A DNA stretch of 51,606 bases from an uncultured Eubacterium sp. Lineage in GTDB: Bacteria > Bacillota > Clostridia > Lachnospirales > Lachnospiraceae. The notes beneath the pieces were generated by a model that did not search any database, was not told the origin of the DNA, and saw nothing but the letters and a program-made list of their open reading frames with translations. The stretch's first letter is position 1; the number at the start of each line of letters is the position of its first letter. Made by a program: the position numbers and the translations under genes. Below, in pieces: positions 1 through 8,705 of this stretch. Location of the stretch: positions 1 to 51,606 of the forward strand of contig CAKRFN010000017.1 of the NCBI GenBank assembly GCA_934320655.1, read 5' to 3'.

Positions 1-1309
1 CCTCACCCATCTTGCCCTGACCAGCTTTGGTCTTAGGCTCGATAGCCAGCTCGATAACGGGCTCAGGGAACTCCATAGACTCTAAGATAACCGGATGCTG
101 CTCGTCGCAGATGGTATCACCGGTAGTGGTGATCTTGAATCCAACTGCTGCTGCGATATCTCCGGAATATACCTTGTCCAGCTCAGCTCTCTTGTTTGCG
201 TGCATCTGTAACAGACGGCCTACACGCTCTTTCTTATCCTTTGTAGCATTCAGGACGTAAGAACCGGAGTTCAATACACCTGAGTACACACGGATGAATG
301 CGAGTTTTCCTACGAACGGGTCAGTCATGATCTTGAATGCCAGAGCGGAGAACGGCTCTTCATCAGAAGAATGTCTCTCGATCGGGTTACCCTCAAGGTC
401 AACACCCTGGATAGACGGTACATCTGTAGGAGCGGGCATATACTCAAGGATCGCATCCAGAAGCTTCTGAACACCCTTGTTACGGTAAGCGGAACCGCAG
501 CATACAGGAACTGCTGTACACTCGCAGGTTGCCTTACGCAGAACAGCCTTCATCTGCTCAACAGTAGGCTCCTCTCCCTCAAGATACATCATCATTAAAT
601 CGTCATCTAACTCGCAGATCTTCTCGATCAGCTCGGTACGATACAGCTCAGCCTCATCCTTCATATCATCCGGAATCTCTGTGATCACGATATCGTCACC
701 CTTGTCATCATTGTAAATATAAGCCTCCATCTCGAACAGATCGATGATTCCCTTGAATTCATCCTCTTTTCCGATAGGTAACTGTAATACAATGGCATTT
801 TTACCTAATCTGGTACGGATCTGGTCTACAGCTCCGTAGAAGTTTGCACCTAAGATATCCATCTTATTGATGAATGCCATACGAGGTACATTGTAGGTGT
901 CAGCCTGACGCCATACATTTTCTGACTGAGGCTCTACACCACCCTTAGCACAGAACACACCAACGGCTCCGTCTAAGACACGCAGTGAACGCTCAACCTC
1001 TACCGTAAAATCCACGTGGCCAGGGGTATCAATGATGTTGATACGATGCTCTAACGCGCCGGGCTTTACCTTTGCATGGTCCTGTAAGGTCCAATGACAA
1101 GTCGTAGCGGCTGAAGTAATGGTAATACCTCTTTCCTGCTCCTGCTCCATCCAGTCCATGGTAGCAGTACCTTCATGAGTATCACCGATCTTGTAGTTAA
1201 TACCAGTATAATACAGAATACGCTCGGTCAATGTGGTCTTACCAGCATCGATATGAGCCATAATTCCGATATTTCTGGTTCTCTCCAACGGATATTCTCT
1301 TCCAGCCAA
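1..1309 (-). CDS. fusA: Elongation factor G, 5' part (runs off the window)
   Basis: Translation GTPase that drives ribosome translocation and, with RRF, recycling. About 436 codons are visible; the C-terminal domains lie beyond base 1. The GTPase domain shows the P-loop AHIDAGKTT near residues 18-26, the NTPGHVDF switch II motif and the NKMD specificity motif. The start is TTG at 1307-1309, preceded by AGGAGG 7-8 bases upstream; ATG-only gene finding would miss it. The gene follows rpsG by 12 bases, so it belongs to the rpsL-rpsG-fusA (str) operon transcribed from the promoter at 2497-2525. Identity is certain; only the 3' end is missing. Confidence 0.97.
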   Translation of the reverse strand, partial: MAGREYPLERTRNIGIMAHIDAGKTTLTERILYYTGINYKIGDTHEGTATMDWMEQEQERGITITSAATTCHWTLQDHAKVKPGALEHRINIIDTPGHVDFTVEVERSLRVLDGAVGVFCAKGGVEPQSENVWRQADTYNVPRMAFINKMDILGANFYGAVDQIRTRLGKNAIVLQLPIGKEDEFKGIIDLFEMEAYIYNDDKGDDIVITEIPDDMKDEAELYRTELIEKICELDDDLMMMYLEGEEPTVEQMKAVLRKATCECTAVPVCCGSAYRNKGVQKLLDAILEYMPAPTDVPSIQGVDLEGNPIERHSSDEEPFSALAFKIMTDPFVGKLAFIRVYSGVLNSGSYVLNATKDKKERVGRLLQMHANKRAELDKVYSGDIAAAVGFKITTTGDTICDEQHPVILESMEFPEPVIELAIEPKTKAGQGKMGE

Positions 1310-1321
1310 GATTTTTTCCTC

Positions 1322-1792
1322 CTAGAATCTGTAGTGCGCAAATGCCTTGTTGGCCTCTGCCATCTTGTGCATGTCTTCTTTTCTCTTTACAGATGCTCCG
1401 GTGTTGTTTGCAGCATCCATAATCTCGTTTGCCAGTCTCTCTTCCTGAGTCTTCTCGCCTCTCTTACGGGAGAACATGGTCAGCCAGCGGAGTGCTAACG
1501 CCTGACGACGATCGGGACGAACCTCGATCGGCACCTGGTAGGTAGCTCCACCGATACGTCTTGCCTTTACCTCGAGTAAGGGCATTACGTTGTTCATTGC
1601 TTCTTCAAATACCTCTAAAGCAGGCTTGCCAGACTTCTCTTCTACTCTGGCAAATGCTCCGTATACAATCTTCTGTGCAACACCCTTCTTACCATCTAAC
1701 ATAATGTTGTTGATAAGCTTGGTGACCACGGTATTGTTGTAGATCGGATCTGCTAATACTTCTCTTTTCTGAGTATGTCCTTTACGCGGCAC
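1322..1792 (-). CDS. rpsG: 30S ribosomal protein S7
   Basis: Primary 16S rRNA-binding protein that nucleates the 30S head. The full 156-residue length is normal for the family, and the N-terminus (MPRKGHTQKREV) and C-terminus (MAEANKAFAHYRF) are typical. The start codon is GTG (1790-1792), set by AGGAGG a short distance upstream. It lies 185 bases downstream of rpsL, a wide gap that contains a perfect hairpin (1819-1843), and 12 bases before fusA. In Escherichia coli S7 represses its own operon by binding the rpsL-rpsG intergenic RNA; whether that applies here is not shown. Confidence 0.98.
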   Translation of the reverse strand: MPRKGHTQKREVLADPIYNNTVVTKLINNIMLDGKKGVAQKIVYGAFARVEEKSGKPALEVFEEAMNNVMPLLEVKARRIGGATYQVPIEVRPDRRQALALRWLTMFSRKRGEKTQEERLANEIMDAANNTGASVKRKEDMHKMAEANKAFAHYRF

Positions 1793-1818
1793 GATACTTC
1801 CCTCCTTAATACATGTTG

Positions 1819-1843
1819 CTTATTGAATCTATGATTCAATAAG
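1819..1843. repeat. Perfect 11-bp inverted repeat in the rpsL-rpsG gap
   Basis: CTTATTGAATC, a 3-base loop TAT, then GATTCAATAAG form a perfect hairpin in the 185-base space between rpsL and rpsG. It is not followed by a T-run on the minus strand, so it is not a standard terminator. It ends about 26 bases before the rpsG start. It could be an RNA regulatory or processing element, or an S7-binding leader; function is inferred only from position. Confidence 0.6.
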
Positions 1844-1977
1844 ATCCACTTTTAATTCATCGGTACTCACATGTGTCCTCTAATGTGTCCGTGCGGAAAT
1901 CTATTGTGATTGGGAAATAGAATATTCCAACACTTACCTTAGTTCTGTTTGTGGTACAACTCTAACTCCTGCAAAAA

Positions 1978-2397
1978 TTATTTTGCAGCCTTCGGTCTCT
2001 TAGCACCGTACTTAGAACGGGCCTGCTTTCTGTTCGCTACACCAGCGGTATCTAATGTACCACGGATGATATGGTAACGTGTACCAGGTAAATCCTTAAC
2101 ACGACCACCACGGATCAGAACGACACTATGCTCCTGCAGATTGTGACCTTCTCCGGGAATGTAGCTTGTTACTTCGATTCCGTTTGAAAGACGTACTCTG
2201 GCGATCTTACGAAGAGCTGAGTTAGGCTTCTTAGGAGTAGCAGTCTTTACTGCGGTACAGACACCTCTCTTCTGCGGAGAAGAAGCATCGATCGACTTTT
2301 TCTTCAGAGAGTTAAATCCCTTCTGTAAAGCCGGTGCGGTAGACTTCTTAACACTGGTCTGTCTTCCTTTTCTTACTAACTGGTTAAATGTCGGCAT
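1978..2397 (-). CDS. rpsL: 30S ribosomal protein S12
   Basis: Decoding-centre protein of the 30S subunit, first gene of the str operon. The protein begins MPTFNQLVRKGR and keeps TPKKPNSALRK and the loop GHNLQEHS, the regions where streptomycin-resistance changes occur; both look wild type. I chose the ATG at 2395-2397 because AGGAGG lies 7 bases upstream. The in-frame GTG three codons earlier overlaps that Shine-Dalgarno site and is unlikely to be used. At 139 residues the length is normal. The promoter at 2497-2525 lies about 100 bases upstream. Confidence 0.98.
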   Translation of the reverse strand: MPTFNQLVRKGRQTSVKKSTAPALQKGFNSLKKKSIDASSPQKRGVCTAVKTATPKKPNSALRKIARVRLSNGIEVTSYIPGEGHNLQEHSVVLIRGGRVKDLPGTRYHIIRGTLDTAGVANRKQARSKYGAKRPKAAK

Positions 2398-2428
2398 TCT
2401 ATTCACCTCCTGTTTTTATAGTGGTTAC

Positions 2429-2447
2429 GCCGGACACCGTATCCGGC
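2429..2447 (-). promoter_or_regulatory. Leader hairpin upstream of rpsL
   Basis: Arms GCCGGA and TCCGGC enclose a 7-base loop inside the roughly 90-base leader between the str promoter and rpsL. No T-run follows, so it is a stem-loop and not a terminator. A related GCCGGAT/TCCGGC stem occurs in the leader of the dlt-like operon (7121-7140). Confidence 0.45.
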
Positions 2448-2496
2448 CTATTTTTGCGCAGAAAAACCCTTTGAAAAATTTCCTGCACGCTAAAAT

Positions 2497-2525
2497 ATTA
2501 TAGACACGAAAAACGCGGCTGTCAA
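2497..2525 (-). promoter_or_regulatory. Sigma-A promoter of rpsL-rpsG-fusA
   Basis: Reading the minus strand, -35 TTGACA (2520-2525) and -10 TATAAT (2497-2502) are both perfect consensus with exactly 17 bases between them. This gives the str genes their own strong start, independent of rpoBC, which lies 7 kb away. The predicted start of transcription is near 2490. Confidence 0.9.
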
Positions 2526-2614
2526 GAGATTTTCTTAAAAAATCCCGTAACTGCCGCGCTTTTCATACAATCTGACATCATTCGAGCCAGATTGGCAATC
2601 ATCCTTTGTACGGA

Positions 2615-2836
2615 TTACATCAGATCCTGTACCAGCTCATACAGAGCCTCAGCGGAATTGAAGTTGTCCGGAATGATCTCATCACTCGGAATCTGTACGC
2701 CGTACTTGTCTGAGATCTCTGAAATGATAGAAATGATGTCGAGTGACTCGATCAGACCGTCGTCTACGAGTGCCTCCTCGTTCTCAAAATCTACATTGGG
2801 CTTGATTCCTTTTAACATGCTGATAAATTCTTCCAT
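2615..2836 (-). CDS. Acyl/D-alanyl carrier protein (DltC-like)
   Basis: Small 73-residue acidic four-helix carrier protein. The serine that would receive phosphopantetheine sits in GLIESLDII near residue 31; the usual D-S-L is E-S-L here. It is the last gene of a four-gene operon (MBOAT, DltD-like, adenylating ligase, carrier) whose gene content matches dltB-D-A-C, so it probably carries an activated D-alanine or another acyl group to the membrane acyltransferase. The ATG overlaps the ligase stop by one base (TAATG) with GGAGG 9 bases upstream. True DltC identity cannot be fixed by eye, so no symbol is given. Confidence 0.85.
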   Translation of the reverse strand: MEEFISMLKGIKPNVDFENEEALVDDGLIESLDIISIISEISDKYGVQIPSDEIIPDNFNSAEALYELVQDLM

Positions 2837-4326
2837 TACTGATTACCTCCTTGAATTTGTTCGTTGATGATTTTTTTAATATCTTTTCTCAAAAGCGATC
2901 CCTTGAATGTCTTGGGAATGCTGTCTGTAAAATAATACTCTCTGGGCATCTTGTAGCTCTCTAAGCGCTCTGCAAGGAACGCTTCAAATGCTGCCTGATC
3001 GTATCCCTCGTTTTTCACAACCAGCATAACCGGCAGTTCACCGGTGATCGCATCGGGACGTGAGCTGTATGCGCAATCAACGATTCCGTCATAGTCTCTC
3101 GCACAATCCTCTACCTCTGCGGGAGCAATCTTGCTGCCTCCGTAGTTGACGATATCATCACTTCTGCCGACGAGGATACATCTGCCTTCTTCATCGAGAT
3201 ATGCCATATCCTTTGTCATCACGCATCCGTCTGTCATTGTTTCTGCTGTCAACTGCGGCTCTTTATAATATTCTTTCATAACGATCGGTCCACCCCATGC
3301 GAGCAGTGCCGGGTGTTCCTCATCGACGTTTTCTACTTTGTTTCCGTTTTCATCGACAAACTGTACTACGGAATTGACGGTCGGTCTGCCGATACAGCCG
3401 GTCTTATTGTCCGGGCTGTTGAAATCCAGAATACAAGAGCAGCCTGCCTCGGAAGATCCGTAGAAATTATACAGTCTCAGATTCGGCATAAGATGGATCA
3501 GGCGCTGCTTGTCCGCCTCCATCAGCGGTGCGGAACCGATCTGGATGTAATGCATCTGATCCTTATATTCTCCGATACGGTCTCCGGATAACTGGAAGAT
3601 CATACCGAGTGATGCGGGAGACAATGCCATGGAGGTCACACGGTATTTTTCCATGAGTTTCCAGAGCGTTCCTATAAATGCCATGCCATCCATCAGGCAT
3701 ACAGTACCGCCGTTCACAATATCCGACTGGTATCTGCGCATTCCGAACGCATGATTGAGCGGCATCGGAATGACCTCCACATTATCGGGTGCCATCTGCG
3801 TGCCATACATTACGTTCTCCGCGATCGCCACATCATTGAGATGCGTCAGCACGACACCCTTTGATTTGCCGGTCGTTCCTGTCGTAAACAGGATCATTGA
3901 CAGATCGTTCGCTGCGGGGAGCGGCAGTTCTGCCTCGTCTGCCTCCGGCACAGCCTTCATCAGCTCTTTATTTTTATAGGCACGGATGCCTTCGACTTCC
4001 TCATCAGCAATCACTACAGCTGCGTCCACAGCCCCTGCAATCTCCATGATACGGTCTGCGCCCAGTGTCTTTTCCACCGGAATCGGAATTGCCCCGATAT
4101 ACTGCAATGCACTGAATAACACGAGATAATCAATCGTCTGTGTGCATCTGACTACTACATGCATCCCTTTTTCTATATCATGCGAAGCCAATACCGATGC
4201 GGTCTTTCGGATCTTTTCCCAATATTCGCGGTAAGTCAGACTTTTTCTCAGCTCGCACACGGCATACTTATCCGGCTGTGTCTGTGCGTAGTCTCTGATA
4301 TAGTGAAGTATACTATCCTTTCTCAT
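2836..4326 (-). CDS. AMP-forming ligase (DltA/acyl-CoA synthetase family)
   Basis: ANL-superfamily adenylating enzyme of 496 residues. It shows the phosphate-binding motif LFTTGTTGKSKGV near residues 145-158, the adenine motif region NFYGSSEAG, and the hinge around GRSDDIVNYGG with a late catalytic lysine region (TFKGSLLRKD). It would activate a carboxylic substrate as an adenylate and load it on the adjacent carrier protein. The FYG motif continues SSEAG where DltA enzymes usually have PTEAT, so the substrate may differ from D-alanine. It overlaps the upstream DltD-like gene by 14 bases and has AAAGGAG before its ATG. Confidence 0.85.
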   Translation of the reverse strand: MRKDSILHYIRDYAQTQPDKYAVCELRKSLTYREYWEKIRKTASVLASHDIEKGMHVVVRCTQTIDYLVLFSALQYIGAIPIPVEKTLGADRIMEIAGAVDAAVVIADEEVEGIRAYKNKELMKAVPEADEAELPLPAANDLSMILFTTGTTGKSKGVVLTHLNDVAIAENVMYGTQMAPDNVEVIPMPLNHAFGMRRYQSDIVNGGTVCLMDGMAFIGTLWKLMEKYRVTSMALSPASLGMIFQLSGDRIGEYKDQMHYIQIGSAPLMEADKQRLIHLMPNLRLYNFYGSSEAGCSCILDFNSPDNKTGCIGRPTVNSVVQFVDENGNKVENVDEEHPALLAWGGPIVMKEYYKEPQLTAETMTDGCVMTKDMAYLDEEGRCILVGRSDDIVNYGGSKIAPAEVEDCARDYDGIVDCAYSSRPDAITGELPVMLVVKNEGYDQAAFEAFLAERLESYKMPREYYFTDSIPKTFKGSLLRKDIKKIINEQIQGGNQ

Positions 4327-5398
4327 TGTTTGCTCCTTTCTGCTTTTCCCAGTCTTTCATCAGCTCGTCTGCACGTTTGTCCCACTTCGTACACATTTTT
4401 TCCCAATGCGCGGTCTGTGATTCATCCAGACGGGGCTGCATATCATAATTTTCTTTCAGGTATTTTGCCAGATATGCTGTCACTTTCTGTGCCCCGGCGA
4501 TATTGGTATGAATATCATCATAATAATCCGTTGAAAAATCAAGTCCGATCTGATCGACATACTGATTCAGATCCAGATAATCATAGCCCTGCTGTTCGAT
4601 ATAATCATTCATCTGTAAATGCAGCGCGCCACGCACCTTTCCGGGTGAGTACGGTGTAGCCACAAACAGCACTTTCTTGCCAAGTTTCTCTGCCTTCGCT
4701 GCAACCAGATCCAGTTCCTGCTTATCCTCTTCCGTGAACTCGTACTGGGTATCCGCCACAAATCCCTTCTGTTCATTTACCTTGATCGTTGAGGCCTGCC
4801 GCACATACATATCATCTTCATCCACGCCGTTCAGCCGTGCTACGATCTGATCTGAAGTAAATGTGTGCGAATTATCATGATATTTCAACAGCGGAATCCA
4901 CCACTCCAGCTTCGTATTATCTTCGTCCTCGACCAGTATCTGATCAATCATCTGTACACGGTCTGCCGACTGCTTCATACTCGTTGCCACATACGCAAAG
5001 CTGCCTGTCGCATCTTTCTGTACATACTTATTGTTGATCTTGCGCGCGCGCTCCGCAACAGGCTGACGCACTTCTACGACAAACAGATCAACATCCTGCG
5101 TCCTCAGGATCTCGTCCATCAGATATGGAACCGCCTTGATATCCTGCGCTGCCGAAGCGACAAGCGCTGAAGTAAATCCAGACTTTTCATACGCCTCCTG
5201 AGGAATCCAGAAACGGTATATCGCACTGGAGCCTAAGCACACGACATTCAGCGTATCTTTATCCTCTTTATACAAATAGTTGAAACTCTCGGTATTCATA
5301 TCATCTGGTCGGAAAAAATATCCGAGGCTATTCACCGACACAACCAGTATGCATATAAATACGACAGCCGCTATGATTCTCTTGATTACTACTTTCAT
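4313..5398 (-). CDS. Membrane-anchored SGNH/DltD-like acyl transfer protein
   Basis: Protein of 361 residues with one N-terminal membrane anchor and an extracytoplasmic domain. CLGSSAIYRF near residue 50 fits the GDSL/SGNH serine block. DDIHTN near the C-terminus supplies the D-x-x-H pair, giving a plausible Ser-Asp-His site. DltD and AlgJ/AlgX-type partners of MBOAT proteins share this plan and help move acyl groups to surface polymers. I prefer the ATG at 5398 because AAAGGCGG lies about 9 bases upstream; an ATG eight codons earlier (5422) has no good site. It lies between the MBOAT and ligase genes of one operon. Confidence 0.8.
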   Translation of the reverse strand: MKVVIKRIIAAVVFICILVVSVNSLGYFFRPDDMNTESFNYLYKEDKDTLNVVCLGSSAIYRFWIPQEAYEKSGFTSALVASAAQDIKAVPYLMDEILRTQDVDLFVVEVRQPVAERARKINNKYVQKDATGSFAYVATSMKQSADRVQMIDQILVEDEDNTKLEWWIPLLKYHDNSHTFTSDQIVARLNGVDEDDMYVRQASTIKVNEQKGFVADTQYEFTEEDKQELDLVAAKAEKLGKKVLFVATPYSPGKVRGALHLQMNDYIEQQGYDYLDLNQYVDQIGLDFSTDYYDDIHTNIAGAQKVTAYLAKYLKENYDMQPRLDESQTAHWEKMCTKWDKRADELMKDWEKQKGANNEKG

Positions 5399-5448
5399 CC
5401 CTTCTGTCCGCCTTTCTGACATCAGTTATCACTTTACCATCACAATGA

Positions 5449-7035
5449 TTAGAACTGCTCATAAATAAATGCTGCACCGATACCGGAGCCATAGACACCA
5501 TATACCAGAATGGCCAGCATACCGCCGAGCAATACGACCCAGCGCAGCCACAGGTTCTGGCGTGCGAGCCACTGTCTGATTGTCTCGTTGTTGCCTGCCT
5601 GCATTCTCATTTCCTGCACCACCGATACGAGCAGCAGGACGATACAGCCCGCAATCACGATCAGCCACTCATTATGTGTCAGTCCGATCGTCTCTACATT
5701 ATAGAACACATCTGCATGTGCGACGCTGGAGTAAAGCATTCTGGCTGCTGCGCGCACACCGTGTCCCATAAATATAATTCTACCGATCACGCACAGGAAA
5801 AAGGTGCGCAGCATGCGGAAGATACTCCAACTGATGCAGTCACGTTTAATATTTAACTTCACTGTCAGATGCTCGATCGGCTGCTCAAACATCGTGGACA
5901 GACAAATCAGAACACCGTGGAACAGCCCCCAGAAAATGTAGTTCCAGTTTGCACCATGCCAGAATCCGGTCAAAAACCAGACGCATAAAATCGGCAGGCA
6001 CGATGCTACGTTTCGTCCCCAGTCATTTCCGAGATATTTTCTGCCAAATGTGTTCAGCTTGAGGAACAGCTTTGACGTTGATACCGGATAGAATACATAT
6101 TCCCTGAAGAACGCACCGAGCGAAATATGCCAGCGTCTCCAGAATTCCGGCAATGTCTGTGAAAAGTACGGACGCTCAAAGTTCTCGCCCAGACGGATGT
6201 CAAAACACTCAGAGGCTCCGCGCACGATATCCATACATCCGGAGAAATCGCAATAAATCTGGATCGAATACATAACACCCGCAAAAATAAAGATCGTGCC
6301 CTGATAATCACCACTGTGATTAAACACCGCTGTCACAAATGACGACAACCGGTCCGCGATAACTAATTTTTTGAAATATCCCCACATCATCAGCCACAGT
6401 CCCTGTGTCACCGTGTCATAGGAAAAACGGTGCTCAGAGAAGATCTGCGGTGCGACCTCATCGTACTTTGCGATCGGTCCCTGGGTCACATGCGGGAAAT
6501 ACAATACATAAGTCAGATATTTTAAGAAGTTTTTCTGTGCCTTTGCCTTACCGTTATATACATCCATCAGATAAGAAATCATCATAAATGAATAGAACGA
6601 AATGCCTAACGGCGCGATCAGATTCCAGTCCGGAATCTCAGCCATGCTCGCCATTCCAAGCAGGCGGTTGATATTTGTGATACAGAATCCACTCGCCTTA
6701 AATACAAATAACACACCGATCACGATCACGAGTGCCAGTACAAGGATCTTCTTGCGCTTCGCTTTCATGTCATTTTTGACTGCACGGGCAGCTTTCCTGT
6801 CCATTCCCTGTACCATCTGCGCCTGCTTATCGAGATTTTTCTGCATAAGCATCGCCAGAAAATAAACCACAACCGCTGTCAGCAGTACGACCGCTAGGAA
6901 CTGTACGCCCGCCATCGCGTAAAAGTAAATACTGGCTCCAAGCAGAACCACCCATTGCAGCTTTTTCGGCACAACATAATACAGAAGAACGGCTATCGCC
7001 AAAAAAGCAAAAAAAGAATAAGAAACAACCGACAT
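5449..7035 (-). CDS. MBOAT-family O-acyltransferase (DltB/AlgI-like)
   Basis: Polytopic membrane protein of 528 residues with about 10-12 hydrophobic segments. It carries the MBOAT hallmarks: LPEFWRRWHISLG with a conserved H, and the invariant histidine in FLTGFWHGANWNYIFWG. It would pass an acyl group across the membrane to a cell-wall glycopolymer or polysaccharide. It opens the operon, after a structured leader of about 125 bases (7077-7140) and a strong promoter (7166-7194). AAGGAGA precedes its ATG by 10 bases. Gene order with the DltD-like, ligase and carrier genes supports a D-alanylation-like role. Confidence 0.9.
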   Translation of the reverse strand: MSVVSYSFFAFLAIAVLLYYVVPKKLQWVVLLGASIYFYAMAGVQFLAVVLLTAVVVYFLAMLMQKNLDKQAQMVQGMDRKAARAVKNDMKAKRKKILVLALVIVIGVLFVFKASGFCITNINRLLGMASMAEIPDWNLIAPLGISFYSFMMISYLMDVYNGKAKAQKNFLKYLTYVLYFPHVTQGPIAKYDEVAPQIFSEHRFSYDTVTQGLWLMMWGYFKKLVIADRLSSFVTAVFNHSGDYQGTIFIFAGVMYSIQIYCDFSGCMDIVRGASECFDIRLGENFERPYFSQTLPEFWRRWHISLGAFFREYVFYPVSTSKLFLKLNTFGRKYLGNDWGRNVASCLPILCVWFLTGFWHGANWNYIFWGLFHGVLICLSTMFEQPIEHLTVKLNIKRDCISWSIFRMLRTFFLCVIGRIIFMGHGVRAAARMLYSSVAHADVFYNVETIGLTHNEWLIVIAGCIVLLLVSVVQEMRMQAGNNETIRQWLARQNLWLRWVVLLGGMLAILVYGVYGSGIGAAFIYEQF

Positions 7036-7076
7036 TTATCTATAGTCTCCTTCCATTTTCAGTCATTCGTACGTTT

Positions 7077-7140
7077 AGCCGGTTCACACTCCGGTGCCCG
7101 GCTATTTCGGATGATTGCCCGCCGGATCATCTGATCCGGC
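7077..7140 (-). promoter_or_regulatory. Two-hairpin 5' leader of the dlt-like operon
   Basis: The leader contains a perfect stem GCCGGATCA/TGATCCGGC with only 2 bases between arms (7121-7140). A second stem AGCCGG/CCGGCT follows (arms 7077-7082 and 7098-7103). Neither is followed by a T-run on the minus strand. The pair lies between promoter and Shine-Dalgarno and could influence translation or mRNA stability. Confidence 0.5.
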
Positions 7141-7165
7141 GTCAAAGCGCACATCCACTTATCGC

Positions 7166-7194
7166 ATATTACCATTTCATACATCCACTGTCAA
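7166..7194 (-). promoter_or_regulatory. Sigma-A promoter of the dlt-like operon
   Basis: -35 TTGACA (7189-7194), a 17-base spacer and -10 TAATAT (7166-7171) on the minus strand. Predicted transcription starts near 7159, about 125 bases before the MBOAT start codon. Confidence 0.8.
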
Positions 7195-7286
7195 ATAGAT
7201 TTTTTTGCCACTGCCCATGCGCTGCGTGACTAGCAACGCTTTTTTGCACGCGACCTTTGTCGGCTGTCAGATCTGTCCGCACCATA

Positions 7287-8705
7287 TTATACGGTACTGA
7301 ATGCCGGCCAGTAGTTCAATAATACATAGCTGAGAATCGTCATCAGTGCGATCACAATAATCGTCAGTTTCCAGCCTTCCTTAAACATATATTTCGGCTC
7401 CATACCGTATCCGACCGGAATCGCACGGATCGAAGTCGGCAGCATGTAGGACAGGTTAACACCGATGGACGCGATATACACGAACGGAATCGGATCCTCA
7501 CCAATACCCTGTATAATAGAAATAACAATCGGCATCGCTACTGCGGCAGTCGCTGTATTGGATGTCACATCCGACAACAGCAGTGTCAGAGTAATAATCA
7601 CCAGTACGGTCACAAATCCGCCGTTTAAGTTCATGGTAGCAACCCATGCGCCGATATTCTCAGCAGCGCCGGAGCCGTTAATCAGTGTTCCGGCAGCCAG
7701 ACCACCGGCGAAAATGTAGATCAGCTCCCAGATAATATCTGTCTGTACAGACTTCCAAACCATCAGACGTTTTCCTTCTTTATCCGTGATGAGGAAAGAT
7801 AAAATCGCGCATACGATAAATGCATATGCCGGCTTGAGTCCGGGCAGTACACTCTGGTATAACTGACGGCTGAATGAAAGAATCGTTGCGATCAGGAATA
7901 ATACCAGAGATGCTTTTTCCTCCAGCGACATCGGAGGTAACTGGCTGTACTCATTCTTAAAGAAGCCTTCTACATCACCGATATTGTCTGATTTCTTTAC
8001 ATCGCGGAGCATAAATAAAATGTTGCTGACTACCAGCACGATCATGATCGGCAGGAAACGGATCACCCATGAGGTGTACATATATTCCTCTCCGGTCAAC
8101 TGCTGGATATAATCGACAGTAACTAAGTTCATCGCACCGCCCAGAGGTGAAGCCAGACCACCGACACCGGCAGCATAGGCAATCGTTAAGAGCAGCTTGG
8201 AGCCTACTTTACTGTTTTTGATGTCACCCTCTCCGATATAGGTCAGCATCGATACCGCGATCGGAGTGACCGTCGCACATACAACCGCATTAGGAAGTAC
8301 ACTGGACAGCAAGGTCGACAGAATAAACCAGAAGATCAGCTGCTGGCGCAGATTACTTCCAAGCATCTTTAAAAATACCGATGCAATACGTCTGTCAAGT
8401 CCGGACTTCTGCCATGAAACTGTCAGAATGGACGCTCCCAGCAAAAGCAGAATCGTCTCAGACGCATAATTTGAGATCACATCTTTCATGTCTGTGATCT
8501 GCAGCAGCGCGTTAACTGCAATCGGCAAAAATGCAGTTACCGCATAGTCAACCGGTCCTGTCACCCACCAATATGCCATCCATGCCACAGTTCCGATCGC
8601 CGCACGGCTCTGGAAGGTCGCAAACACGCTGTCCGGCAGTGCTACAATACACAACAGCAGCAACAGCGGACCGATAATCAGGTTAATCTTTTTTGATGTT
8701 TTCAT
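7287..8705 (-). CDS. DASS/SLC13-type anion (dicarboxylate or sulfate) symporter
   Basis: Polytopic permease of 472 residues with about 11-12 hydrophobic segments. Family-typical pieces are PNAVVCATVTPIAVSM and TSNTATAAVAMPI, the paired S/T-N-T/A substrate and sodium loops. Members import di- and tricarboxylates, sulfate or phosphate with sodium; the substrate here is not predictable. The start overlaps the end of the upstream LysR gene by 23 bases, so the two are co-transcribed from 9696-9723 and the regulator probably controls the transporter. No convincing terminator follows. Confidence 0.88.
   Translation of the reverse strand: MKTSKKINLIIGPLLLLLCIVALPDSVFATFQSRAAIGTVAWMAYWWVTGPVDYAVTAFLPIAVNALLQITDMKDVISNYASETILLLLGASILTVSWQKSGLDRRIASVFLKMLGSNLRQQLIFWFILSTLLSSVLPNAVVCATVTPIAVSMLTYIGEGDIKNSKVGSKLLLTIAYAAGVGGLASPLGGAMNLVTVDYIQQLTGEEYMYTSWVIRFLPIMIVLVVSNILFMLRDVKKSDNIGDVEGFFKNEYSQLPPMSLEEKASLVLFLIATILSFSRQLYQSVLPGLKPAYAFIVCAILSFLITDKEGKRLMVWKSVQTDIIWELIYIFAGGLAAGTLINGSGAAENIGAWVATMNLNGGFVTVLVIITLTLLLSDVTSNTATAAVAMPIVISIIQGIGEDPIPFVYIASIGVNLSYMLPTSIRAIPVGYGMEPKYMFKEGWKLTIIVIALMTILSYVLLNYWPAFSTV

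Noticed and set aside
7219..7245. Stem GCGCTGC/GCAACGC followed by T-run on the plus strand
   Set aside because: It has terminator form only on the plus strand, where no gene precedes it. On the minus strand, where the transporter ends, no T-run follows, so I did not annotate it as the transporter's terminator.
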